From UBA4416 sp036676295 (GTDB lineage: Bacteria > Bacteroidota > Bacteroidia > B-17B0 > Aurantibacillaceae), in contig JAKFDE010000016.1 in the NCBI GenBank assembly GCA_036676295.1, positions 620,001 through 684,000 of the forward strand: 64,000 nt of DNA. The letters run 5' to 3'. A model generated the notes under the pieces. It made no database searches, was not told where the DNA came from, and saw nothing but the letters and a program-made list of their open reading frames with translations. Every line of letters begins with the position of its first letter. The stretch's first letter is position 1. The translations under genes were made by a program, and so were the position numbers. This document shows, piece after piece, positions 56,028-64,000 of the stretch.

Positions 56028-57293
56028 TTAATGCATCAAGGTGTTTTTGTTCACTACCCCAACAACAATACCTTTTAATTCCTTACCAATAATTCCTGAA
56101 TTTTTATTAGCTGATACGATGTGTGATTTTTCAAACACTTGCTTTTTAGTCGGGTTGAATATGGTCAGATTAGCTTCTTCTCCTTCTTTAATACTTACTT
56201 GTGGTAAGCTTAAAATAGTACGCGGATTTTTTGTTAATGTATCAATGATCACATCAACAGACATTTTTTGATTCAAGGCTGTATTCAATACACCAAAACA
56301 ACTTTCTAAACCAACCATGCCATTATCAGCCAGATCAAATTCCAGATCTTTACTTTCAATATCCTGAGGATTGTGATCGCTCACGATCACATCAATTGTT
56401 CCGTCAGCAATTCCTTTTTTCAAAGCCTCCATATCATCTTTAGTTCTTAAAGGAGGGTTTACTTTGTAATTAGTATCAAATCCTTCTAATTCAGTTTCAT
56501 CCAACAATAAATTGTATGCTGCTACTCCACAGGTAATATTTAATTTTTTGGCTTTGGCTTTTTTAATCAGATCCACACTTCCTTTAGTACTGATTGTTGG
56601 AATGTGCATTTTCCCCCCCGTATATTCTAAAATTTGAATGTTACGTTGCAACATGATTTCTTCGGCCAATGCCGGCATTCCTTTTAAACCAAGTTTTGTA
56701 GCCGTTACACCTTCATTCATTTGTCCACCATGCGAAATGGTTTTGTCATCGCAATGTGTGATGATAAAACTATTGATGTTAGCTGAATATTGCAATGCTC
56801 TTAAAATTAATCCGGCATCTTTGATCGTTTTTTTGTAATCGCTAAAAGCAACAGCACCCGACAATTGCATGTCGTACATTTCAGAAAGATCTTTTCCTTC
56901 CTGATCATGGCTGATTGTTCCAATCGGGTACACATCTACTAAATTTGATTTTGCTCTGTTAACCACATAATCAATTTGTGCTTTATTATGTAATGGTGGA
57001 TTAGTTCCACTCATCACACACACACTTGTAAAACCACCTTTAGCAGCGGCACGCAAACCATTATCCAAAGTTTCTCTGTGTTCATTACCCGGATCACAAA
57101 AATTCACCTGCATATCAACCCAGCCAGTAGACACATGAAGCCCTTCTTCTTCAATCGTTTTAATACCTTTTTCAGGAGTGATTGATTTTTTAATTTGAGT
57201 GATCACTCCTTTTTCAATTAAAATATCTACTACTCTTCCATTATGCGGGCTAGTGGAATCAACTACAGTTGCTTGTTTGATTAATACGTTCAT
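56028..57293 (-). CDS. pyrC: Dihydroorotase homologue with degenerate metal site
   Basis: The 421-residue amidohydrolase-fold protein matches PyrC of the multifunctional/B. subtilis-like type in length and order (VSTGWVDMQVNFCDPGNEHRETLDNG, SVCVMSGTNPPLHN, SDHNPQ). The metal-binding HxH of strand 1 reads Gln62-Val-Asn64 and the later TDHAPH is SDHNPQ, so catalytic zinc binding is doubtful. Inactive PyrC-like partners that stabilise aspartate transcarbamoylase are known (pyrC' of pseudomonads). The gene is intact and in a run with the BatA gene (5 bases). Confidence 0.8.
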   Translation of the reverse strand: MNVLIKQATVVDSTSPHNGRVVDILIEKGVITQIKKSITPEKGIKTIEEEGLHVSTGWVDMQVNFCDPGNEHRETLDNGLRAAAKGGFTSVCVMSGTNPPLHNKAQIDYVVNRAKSNLVDVYPIGTISHDQEGKDLSEMYDMQLSGAVAFSDYKKTIKDAGLILRALQYSANINSFIITHCDDKTISHGGQMNEGVTATKLGLKGMPALAEEIMLQRNIQILEYTGGKMHIPTISTKGSVDLIKKAKAKKLNITCGVAAYNLLLDETELEGFDTNYKVNPPLRTKDDMEALKKGIADGTIDVIVSDHNPQDIESKDLEFDLADNGMVGLESCFGVLNTALNQKMSVDVIIDTLTKNPRTILSLPQVSIKEGEEANLTIFNPTKKQVFEKSHIVSANKNSGIIGKELKGIVVGVVNKNTLMH

Positions 57294-57298
57294 ATCGT

Positions 57299-59344
57299 TT
57301 ATTTAAATAACCTGATTATTAAAATCTCTGCTAATAAAAATACCAAAGCCAAAATTAAAAACAATTTCCATAATTTTTTGCCATCGTTTACTTCTTGTAA
57401 GGCATCAGTTACAGTTTTTTCATTGGCTTCAATAATGTTCATATTCTTCAATCCTTTTTCATCTAGTTGTTTTTGCAATTCTTCCTGATTATAAAAAATC
57501 ATCTCCGATTCTCTTCTGTCAAAATTAAACGCTATGCCTTTTACTAATCTTGAATTTTCAGCCACTTCATAATGTCCGGCTTGCGTCACTTGATTTTGCG
57601 TAAACAACGTAGTGGTATTATTTACCAAACGATGCTCAGGAATCACATCAACGGTTTTATCTGTTTTAATAATGTGTAAAGGCTTATCCGCAAAATTAGA
57701 TTGAGATGGAATAGAGATCGCTTCGTTAATAGCCGTTTTATAATAAATTGGCGTTGGTTTTAAACTCAGGATCGCCATTTTGATAAGGCTAGGCACAAAC
57801 AAAGCATGTTTCACAAAATTGGAGGCCAATTCATCAGAAGGAATAGAAAACAAATAGATCTTTCCATTACCAAATGTGTGCTGACTCAAAAACGATTGTC
57901 CGTTTTGCAATAGAATAATGTTTTGAGTACCGCTGCTCGTTGTTTGTTTAAACACATAATGCTCGTACACCTTTGGCATATCCATCCGTTGATCGATCTT
58001 TTCAAAAACACCTTCATACAAACCTTGTTCAAAATTAATGGTTTGTGTTTTAGTATTCATCGTATCAAGGTTGATCATTTGAGGTAATTGCAAATTTTGA
58101 AATGATGTATTGTAAGAAACCAGATCTGCTTTAGCACTAGGAAATAAAACAACGCTGCCTCCGTTAGATACAAACTTTTGTAATTCGCTGCTTAATCCAC
58201 TAGTGATAGTGCTAAGTTCATTCAATACAATTAAATTCAATTTCGGGAACAACGCGTAATCAATAGCAGCCTCGTTGTTTTCTGCATAAACAAATAAACT
58301 ATCATTTTGCATTAACGATTTAAAATTGCCTGCCGTGCGGGTTTCTTTCCCATTAATAACCAAAGTATTAATTGTTGTTTGCGCATTGAAACTAAAATAA
58401 AATTCATCATCATACGTAATAGGATAATCTTCTATTTTCAGAACCCCATTATTAATCCCTTTTTCTTTTACTGTAAAAGCAATACTTACATCTTTTTTAT
58501 CGTCAGTAGCAACATTAAACGAACTTAAAGAAACTTGTTTAGTATTGATAAATAACTTCAATGTGCCATTTTCAATATCCTGATTGCTTTTATTAATAAC
58601 CGTTGCATGAATAATTTGCTGTGTGCCAAATTGCTGAACAGGCGTTTCAAACCATACGCTATCAATAAACACATTATTGATCTCCGATGAAGTAACAGGA
58701 ATACAACTTATTGTAATACTGGTATCAATGTCTGATTTAGAAAAAGCGGAAGAATTTTTTTGGAAATCACTTAATAAAAACAACCGTTTATTTTTTGAAT
58801 TACTGTTCTGTAAAAAATCCTGCTGACGTTTGATCACATCATTTAGCTGACGAGTAGCAGAACTGATCTTAACCTCATTCAATTGTTCTAAGAATTCTTC
58901 TTTAGATAACAATCGCTGATGCTTGCCTTCAAAATCATTCGTTAATAATTGAAACTTATCGCTGGCATTAAAAGAGTTCGCAATTTCAGTAGCAAAGGTT
59001 TTAGCATTTTCCAATAAGGTTCCTTTCTTATTAGTGTTTTCCATGCTAAAGGAATTATCTACATAAACACTAATGGCTTTTTCTCCCTGATTGATCTTTG
59101 ATTTACCGGGAATAAAAGGCTGTGCAAAAGCAAACACCAAACAAGCAATGGCTAAAATACGCATGGATAAAATGAGCCATTCTTTTAATCTGGATTTACT
59201 GTCGCTCTCTTGTTTCAACTCTTTGAGGAATTGAACATTGGTAAAATAAACCTTTTTGTATTTTCTGAAATTGAAAAGATGAATAATAATAGGAATGGCA
59301 ATTGCAGCTAATCCGATTAAAAATGTAGGAAACAAAAAATTCAT
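57299..59344 (-). CDS. BatA-domain membrane protein with VWA-like region
   Basis: The 681-residue protein (start ATG 59344, MNFLFPTFLIGLAAIAIPI) begins with the BatA N-terminal two-helix module (IPIIIHLFNFRKYKKVYFTNVQFL, then LKEWLILSMRILAIACLV), followed by a VWA-like domain (ISVYVDNSFSMEN) and long beta-domains, with a final membrane helix (about 660-680). BatA-type proteins belong to Bat/MoxR stress-tolerance systems; this one is a stand-alone member common in Bacteroidota. It is divergent from glutamine synthetase across a 347-bp spacer. Confidence 0.85.
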   Translation of the reverse strand: MNFLFPTFLIGLAAIAIPIIIHLFNFRKYKKVYFTNVQFLKELKQESDSKSRLKEWLILSMRILAIACLVFAFAQPFIPGKSKINQGEKAISVYVDNSFSMENTNKKGTLLENAKTFATEIANSFNASDKFQLLTNDFEGKHQRLLSKEEFLEQLNEVKISSATRQLNDVIKRQQDFLQNSNSKNKRLFLLSDFQKNSSAFSKSDIDTSITISCIPVTSSEINNVFIDSVWFETPVQQFGTQQIIHATVINKSNQDIENGTLKLFINTKQVSLSSFNVATDDKKDVSIAFTVKEKGINNGVLKIEDYPITYDDEFYFSFNAQTTINTLVINGKETRTAGNFKSLMQNDSLFVYAENNEAAIDYALFPKLNLIVLNELSTITSGLSSELQKFVSNGGSVVLFPSAKADLVSYNTSFQNLQLPQMINLDTMNTKTQTINFEQGLYEGVFEKIDQRMDMPKVYEHYVFKQTTSSGTQNIILLQNGQSFLSQHTFGNGKIYLFSIPSDELASNFVKHALFVPSLIKMAILSLKPTPIYYKTAINEAISIPSQSNFADKPLHIIKTDKTVDVIPEHRLVNNTTTLFTQNQVTQAGHYEVAENSRLVKGIAFNFDRRESEMIFYNQEELQKQLDEKGLKNMNIIEANEKTVTDALQEVNDGKKLWKLFLILALVFLLAEILIIRLFK

Positions 59345-59493
59345 CAGATGTAAAAATAACAAAATCTTCTGTTTTTATAAGGAAACAAATATTTCTTGTT
59401 CTAAAAACTTATAATTTTGAACTCATAACTCATAATTATTTAACACACCCCCCCAATTTTAGTCTAAATTTTCAAAAAAGTTAACTTTTAAAC

Positions 59494-59524
59494 TTGCACC
59501 CCCCCTTTTTTTGATATACTTTTG
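59494..59524 (+). promoter_or_regulatory. Predicted promoter of glnN
   Basis: TTG (59494-59496), 20 bases, TACTTTTG (59517-59524), an exact Bacteroidota -33/-7 pair. Two C-runs lie around it (seven Cs each, near 59448-59454 and 59499-59505). The start codon is about 160 bases downstream, giving a long leader. Confidence 0.55.
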
Positions 59525-59553
59525 TCAAAAAATTACTTTTAAACCAAAAACAG

Positions 59554-59660
59554 CTTCAAAAATTGCTTTTTCGAGGCTTGCAAAATTTAAAAACGTAGTT
59601 TACAATCGTAAATGAGGCTTTTAAATTTTTGTATAACGAAGAAAAAGCAAGATTTTCAAG
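59554..59660 (+). promoter_or_regulatory. Nested long hairpin in the glnN 5' leader
   Basis: Three coaxial stems fit in register: outer CTTCAAAAATTGCTTTTTC (59554-59572) with GAAAAAGCAAGATTTTCAAG (59641-59660); middle CAAAATTTAAAA (59581-59592) with TTTTAAATTTTTG (59619-59631); inner TTTAC (59599-59603), loop AATC, GTAAA (59608-59612). TTGCTTTTTC/GAAAAAGCAA is a perfect 10-base pair. The leader of a nitrogen-assimilation gene is a usual place for an RNA switch or attenuator, but no known class fits. The rest of the 329-bp spacer is AT-rich without a gene. Confidence 0.5.
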
Positions 59661-59691
59661 ATGTTTATTAACTATATAAAAACAACAAAAT

Positions 59692-61881
59692 ATGAGCACA
59701 AGACGCGTTTTAGCCATGCAAGATGTTGTAAAAAGAACTCCGGTAGAGTTTAACAACAACAACCAACAAGTTTCACAATACTACGGATCTAACGTATTTG
59801 GCTTAGATGCCATGCGTGAATTCTTATCTGAAGAAGCCTTTAATAGTATCCAAAATTCAATGAATCAAGGAACTATTGTAGAGCGTAAAATGGCTGATCA
59901 GGTAGCGGCTTGCATGAAAGCGTGGGCTCAAAGCAAAGGAGTAACTCATTTCACTCATTGGTTTCAGCCATTATCCGGTGCTACTGCCGAAAAACACGAT
60001 GGGTTCTTCGAGCCAATTGAAGGTGGCCGTGCTATTGAGCGTTTCAGTGGAAATGCTTTAGTACAACAAGAGCCGGATGCGTCGTCTTTTCCAAATGGTG
60101 GAGTTCGCAGTACATTTGAAGCCCGTGGCTATACGGCCTGGGATCCAACATCTCCGGCATTTATCTGGGGCAATACATTATGTATTCCTACCATCTTTAT
60201 TTCTTATACCGGCGAATCATTAGATTTTAAAACGCCTTTATTAAAATCGTTACACGCTGTAGATAAAGCGGCTACTGATGTTTGCCAATACTTTGATAAA
60301 AACGTGACTAAGGTTATTGCAACTTTAGGATGGGAGCAGGAATACTTTTTAGTAGATTCAGCTTTATACCAGATCCGTTACGATTTACAACAAACGGGCC
60401 GTACCTTATTTGGTCACTCACCTGCTAAAGGTCAGCAATTAGAAGATCATTACTGGGGTTCAATCCCGGAAAGAGTTTCTGCTTACATGCGTGATTTTGA
60501 ATACGAAGCTCATTTATTAGGAATTCCGGTTCGTACACGTCATAATGAGGTTGCTCCTGCTCAATTTGAGTGCGCTCCTGTATTTGAAGAAACAAACTTA
60601 GCGGTTGATCATAACTTATTATTAATGGATGTGATGGAAAAAGTGGCCATTCGTCATAATTTTCGTGTTTTAATGCACGAAAAGCCATATGCAGGTGTTA
60701 ACGGTAGCGGAAAACATAACAATTGGAGCTTAGCAACTAACACCGGTAAAAATTTATTATCTCCGGGTAAAACTCCTAAAACAAACTTACAGTTCTTAAC
60801 CTTCTTTGTTAATACAGTAAAAGCGGTTTACGAACATGCTGATCTATTACGTGCATCTATTGCTTCAGCTAATAATGATCACCGACTTGGTGCTAATGAA
60901 GCGCCACCTGCAATCATGTCTGTATTCTTGGGCGAACAATTATCCAAAGTATTGGATGAATTAGAAAAATCAGTTCATTCAGGTAAAATGAGTCCTGAAG
61001 AAAAAACAGCCTTAAAATTAAACATTGGCAAAATTCCTGACATCTTATTGGATAATACAGATAGAAACAGAACTTCTCCATTTGCTTTCACCGGAAATAA
61101 ATTTGAATTCCGCGCTGTAGGTTCTTCTGCAAACTGTGGTGGACCAATGACGGTATTAAATGCAATCGTCGCTGAGCAATTGGTTACTTTCAAAAAAGAT
61201 GTTGATGCTTTGATCAACAAAAAAGTAGAAAAGGATGAAGCTATTTTCCAGATCTTGAAAAAATACATCATCGAAAGTAAAAAGATTCGTTTTGAAGGAA
61301 ATGGTTATGGAGATGAGTGGAAAGCAGAAGCTAAAAAACGTGGATTGAATAATATCCCAACAACACCGGGCGCTTTAGAGGCGATGATCTCTAAAAAAAC
61401 GTTAGCGATGTACGAATCTCAGGGAATTTTAAGTCACCGCGAACAAGAAGCTCGTTATGAGATCAGCTTAGAAACCTATACTAAGAAGATCCAGATCGAA
61501 GGCCGTATCATAACCGATGTTGTGAATAATCAAATCATTCCGGCAGCTTTAAACTATCAAAAAAACTTAATTGATAACGCCAAAGGCTTAAAAGAGATCT
61601 TACCGGCAGCGGAGTTTAAAAAAGCCGCTCAAACACAAATTGATCTGATCAAGGAAATTAGCGAACGAGTAACGATCATTAAAAACGCTACTGAAAGCAT
61701 GGACAATGAACGTAAAAAAGCCAATAACCTTGATACGGCAAAAAAACAAGCACATGCTTATTGCGATAAAGTAAAGCCTTATTTTGAAACCATTCGTTAT
61801 AACGTAGACAAATTAGAAAACATCATTGACGATGCAACATGGCCTCTTCCTAAATACCGCGAAATGCTGTATTTAAGATAG
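59692..61881 (+). CDS. glnN: Glutamine synthetase type III
   Basis: The 729-residue enzyme is a GSIII, the long form typical of Bacteroidota; it makes glutamine from glutamate, ammonia and ATP. Family landmarks are visible: GWEQEYFLVDSALY, the ATP-site NGSGKHNNWSL, the glutamate-site ANEAPPAIMSVFLGEQL, and NRTSPFAFTGNKFEFRAVGSSAN. The length and order agree with dodecameric GSIII. It has its own promoter, a long folded leader and a terminator, so it is a single-gene unit. Nitrogen control is likely, but not shown. Confidence 0.95.
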   Translation: MSTRRVLAMQDVVKRTPVEFNNNNQQVSQYYGSNVFGLDAMREFLSEEAFNSIQNSMNQGTIVERKMADQVAACMKAWAQSKGVTHFTHWFQPLSGATAEKHDGFFEPIEGGRAIERFSGNALVQQEPDASSFPNGGVRSTFEARGYTAWDPTSPAFIWGNTLCIPTIFISYTGESLDFKTPLLKSLHAVDKAATDVCQYFDKNVTKVIATLGWEQEYFLVDSALYQIRYDLQQTGRTLFGHSPAKGQQLEDHYWGSIPERVSAYMRDFEYEAHLLGIPVRTRHNEVAPAQFECAPVFEETNLAVDHNLLLMDVMEKVAIRHNFRVLMHEKPYAGVNGSGKHNNWSLATNTGKNLLSPGKTPKTNLQFLTFFVNTVKAVYEHADLLRASIASANNDHRLGANEAPPAIMSVFLGEQLSKVLDELEKSVHSGKMSPEEKTALKLNIGKIPDILLDNTDRNRTSPFAFTGNKFEFRAVGSSANCGGPMTVLNAIVAEQLVTFKKDVDALINKKVEKDEAIFQILKKYIIESKKIRFEGNGYGDEWKAEAKKRGLNNIPTTPGALEAMISKKTLAMYESQGILSHREQEARYEISLETYTKKIQIEGRIITDVVNNQIIPAALNYQKNLIDNAKGLKEILPAAEFKKAAQTQIDLIKEISERVTIIKNATESMDNERKKANNLDTAKKQAHAYCDKVKPYFETIRYNVDKLENIIDDATWPLPKYREMLYLR

Positions 61882-61898
61882 GAATTCAATAATCCCCT

Positions 61899-61928
61899 AA
61901 ATCCTCGACGAATGTCGGGGATTTTTTT
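61899..61928 (+). terminator. Rho-independent terminator after glnN
   Basis: AAATCCTCGAC (61899-61909), loop GAAT, GTCGGGGATTT (61914-61924), then Ts. One G-T pair; strong U-tract. Confidence 0.85.
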
Positions 61929-61938
61929 ACGAAAGCTT

Positions 61939-61967
61939 TTGATATTTTAAAAATATATATATCTTAG
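61939..61967 (+). promoter_or_regulatory. Predicted promoter of the PorE-like gene
   Basis: TTG (61939-61941), 18 bases, TATCTTAG (61960-61967), one mismatch from TAnnTTTG. The ATG at 61992 is 24 bases downstream. Confidence 0.4.
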
Positions 61968-61991
61968 CACCTTATAAAGTTTAAATCACCT

Positions 61992-64000
61992 ATGAAAAAC
62001 TTAAAAAAACTAGCATTAACCACTACGGCTGTTATTGCATTAGCCTTTTCTGTAAGTGCACAGAAAAATTTCTTAAAAGATGCTGACTTAGCATACCAAA
62101 ATCATCAATATTTTAACGCGATCGAGCTTTATAAACAAGCTTACACTAAGGTTAAAAAAGCAGATGCTAAGTCTAAGATCTTATTTAGAACAGCTGAATC
62201 TTACCATGCAATAAGTGATTTAAAAGGTGCTGAAACCTATTATAACAAAGCAATTAAAGCAAAATACCCTGATCCGATCGCTATTTTAAAGTTAGCGGAT
62301 TGTTTAAAAGCTCAACAAAAATACCCTGAAGCTATTGTAGAATACAATAACTACAAAAAAGAGATGCCTTCTGATCCTCGTGGAGAAAACGGTGTAAAAT
62401 CTTGTGAGTTAGCTCAACAATGGAAAGATGCAAAAGGAACTCCTGAAACTCGTTTAAAAGTGGAGCCTATGGCATTGATCAACTCTAAAGAGGCTGATTT
62501 TTGCCCTGCATATGCTGATAAAAAATACAATACTCTTTATTTTACCTCAACTCGCCCGGGTGGTCAAGGATCAATTGATGTTACAACCGGTCAAAACCAT
62601 TCTGATATTTATGAAGTAAAATTAGATAAAAACGGAAAATGGAGTACACCGGCACCTCTTGCTACTACAATCGTTAGCAAAATGAATGAAGGAAGTGCTT
62701 TCGTTTCTAAAAAAGGAGATTTAATGTTTATGACCCGTTGTGGTGAACAAAAAAACAAACAAGTAAAATGTCAATTATACGTTTCTAAAAAACAAGGGCC
62801 GTCTTGGGCAGAACCAGAGCCATTACCATTTAATGTAGATTCTATTCACTTAAGACATGCTGTTATTTCTGCTGATGGAAATACATTATATTTTGACTCT
62901 AAATTACCTGGTACTTATGGTGGAACAGATATCTGGATGAGTACTTTTGATAAAAAAGGAAAAACCTGGGGAACTCCTGTAAATTTAGGACCAAGTGTAA
63001 ATACTGCCGGAAATGAAGGTTTTCCTTATATGGCTGATGACAATAAAACATTATATTTCTCTTCTGATACGCATTTAGGTATGGGAGGTTTAGATATTTT
63101 TAAAGCTGAGAAAGATGCCAATGGCAAATTTACTAAAGCGCCGGAAAACTTAAAATCCCCAATGAACTCTGCAGGTGATGATTTCGGTATTGTGTTCGAG
63201 GGTAAAAAAATCAAAGGTTATTTCACTTCTAACCGTGAAGGCGGAAAAGGTGGTGATGATATTTATTCATTCGTATTACCTCCATTGATCTTTAACTTGA
63301 GCGGAACTGTTGTAAGTATTGAAAACAACGAGCCTATCCAAAATGCTTTGATCCACTTAAAAGGATCAAGCGGAGATATGTTTGAATTTAAAACGGCTGC
63401 TGACGGTAAATACAACTTCAAATTAAAAGAAAACACATCTTATGAAGTAACTGTTGCTACTGATAAATCAACTATTTCTCAAACTTTTAAAGCTGGTTTC
63501 TTAGCTAATAAGGATATGGGTAAATTAACAACTGTTGATAATAACGAATCTAAAGATTTCATTAAAGATTTCGCATTAACTCCGGTTAAAGCTGAAATTC
63601 GTTTCCCTGCTGTACAGTATGACTTAGGTAAAGCTACTTTACGTCCTGAGTCTAAGGATTCATTGAACTTCTTATACCAAACGTTAGTAGATAACCCTAC
63701 TATTGTAATTGAATTACAAGCTCACACAGATAGCCGTGGTAATGATAAAGCCAATCAGAAATTATCTGAAGATCGTGCTAAATCTTGTGTTGATTATTTA
63801 AACCTTGAGAAAAAAATTCCTTTGGAACGTTTAATGAGCAAAGGTTGGGGTGAGAAAAAATTATTAATTAAAGATGACGTAATTAATAAAGCTAAAACTA
63901 AAGAAGAAAAAGAAGCTTTACACCAAAAAAACCGTCGTACAGTATTCCGTATTGTAAACTGGGATTATGTTGATCCTAATGCTCCAAAATCTGACAAACC
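61992..64000 (+). CDS. PorE-like T9SS protein: TPR, beta-propeller, CarD-like, OmpA (3' cut)
   Basis: The frame is open from the ATG at 61992 to the window end (669 residues). It has a signal peptide (about 1-23, VSAQ cut), TPR-like helices (about 27-150), a PD40/WD40-type propeller (YFTSTRPGG, LYFDSKLPG, LYFSSDTHLGMGGLDIF, GYFTSNREGG; about 160-435), a carboxypeptidase-regulatory-like fold (about 440-510) and an OmpA peptidoglycan-binding domain (AHTDSRGNDKANQKLSEDRAKS, about 580) with the Asp/Arg diaminopimelate ligands. This is the domain order of PorE, which anchors the T9SS ring to peptidoglycan. The stop is outside the window. Confidence 0.82.
   Translation, partial: MKNLKKLALTTTAVIALAFSVSAQKNFLKDADLAYQNHQYFNAIELYKQAYTKVKKADAKSKILFRTAESYHAISDLKGAETYYNKAIKAKYPDPIAILKLADCLKAQQKYPEAIVEYNNYKKEMPSDPRGENGVKSCELAQQWKDAKGTPETRLKVEPMALINSKEADFCPAYADKKYNTLYFTSTRPGGQGSIDVTTGQNHSDIYEVKLDKNGKWSTPAPLATTIVSKMNEGSAFVSKKGDLMFMTRCGEQKNKQVKCQLYVSKKQGPSWAEPEPLPFNVDSIHLRHAVISADGNTLYFDSKLPGTYGGTDIWMSTFDKKGKTWGTPVNLGPSVNTAGNEGFPYMADDNKTLYFSSDTHLGMGGLDIFKAEKDANGKFTKAPENLKSPMNSAGDDFGIVFEGKKIKGYFTSNREGGKGGDDIYSFVLPPLIFNLSGTVVSIENNEPIQNALIHLKGSSGDMFEFKTAADGKYNFKLKENTSYEVTVATDKSTISQTFKAGFLANKDMGKLTTVDNNESKDFIKDFALTPVKAEIRFPAVQYDLGKATLRPESKDSLNFLYQTLVDNPTIVIELQAHTDSRGNDKANQKLSEDRAKSCVDYLNLEKKIPLERLMSKGWGEKKLLIKDDVINKAKTKEEKEALHQKNRRTVFRIVNWDYVDPNAPKSDK

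Noticed and set aside
1..64000. tRNA, rRNA, CRISPR arrays, insertion sequences, prophage genes
   Set aside because: Read through all spacers; no clover-leaf, no regularly spaced direct repeats, no transposase or integrase frames were found.

Overview
The window is a dense, AT-rich chromosomal segment of a member of the Bacteroidota. The evidence is type IX secretion (T9SS) components (a PorV/PorQ-type barrel, a PorU-like C25 sortase, a PorE-like OmpA protein), group-typical families (DUF4292, DUF3822, BatA, a short CarB, glutamine synthetase III), -7 promoter elements of the TAnnTTTG type, and frequent TTG/GTG starts. I do not assign a genus. No tRNA, rRNA, CRISPR array, insertion sequence or prophage was seen.

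Layout. 1-1460: end of an unknown gene, a MORN-like lipoprotein, and a secreted TIMP/NTR-like protein packaged like an integron gene cassette with a long attC-like 3' structure. 1479-5979 (minus): ABC exporter operon (ATPase, two MacB-type permeases, HlyD/MacA adaptor). 6116-9226: PssA, then an MBOAT O-acyltransferase plus SGNH-like partner. 9264-15361: PorV/PorQ-type barrel and a 1673-residue PorU2-like sortase. 15365-17418: a CHAD-like protein, a SET-domain methyltransferase, and two unlisted tandem short genes for double-glycine-leader peptides; this is the most unusual part of the window. 17533-21617: GltX, TadA, an atypical SDR and a sugar nucleotidyltransferase. 21662-25623: TPR lipoprotein, DUF4292 lipoprotein and an EnvC-like LytM protein. 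25673-32633: DUF2238 protein, cupin, metzincin-like protease, serine hydrolase, LipB, sugar-phosphate isomerase, thioesterase, polyprenyl synthase, RfbA. 32754-46788: CtaA, a thioredoxin-fold protein without CxxC, RsmD/DUF3822, a SpoU methyltransferase, a BamA/TamA-like barrel, RF3, a gamma-carbonic-anhydrase-like protein, CarB and a small envelope protein.

46853-59344: a cysteine synthase-like enzyme, then a long minus-strand cluster with two paralogous B12-binding-type radical SAM proteins flanking a methyltransferase, a nucleotidyltransferase-fold protein, three glycosyltransferases, a dihydroorotase homologue lacking its HxH metal ligands, and a BatA-domain protein. 59363-64000: a 329-bp spacer with a promoter and a long nested hairpin in the leader of glutamine synthetase III, then the 5' part of a PorE-like gene that runs off the window.

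Short palindromic dispersed repeats of two families occupy several spacers. The strongest leads are the GG-leader peptide/SET locus, the attC-like cassette, the radical SAM/glycosyltransferase cluster and the structured glnN leader.
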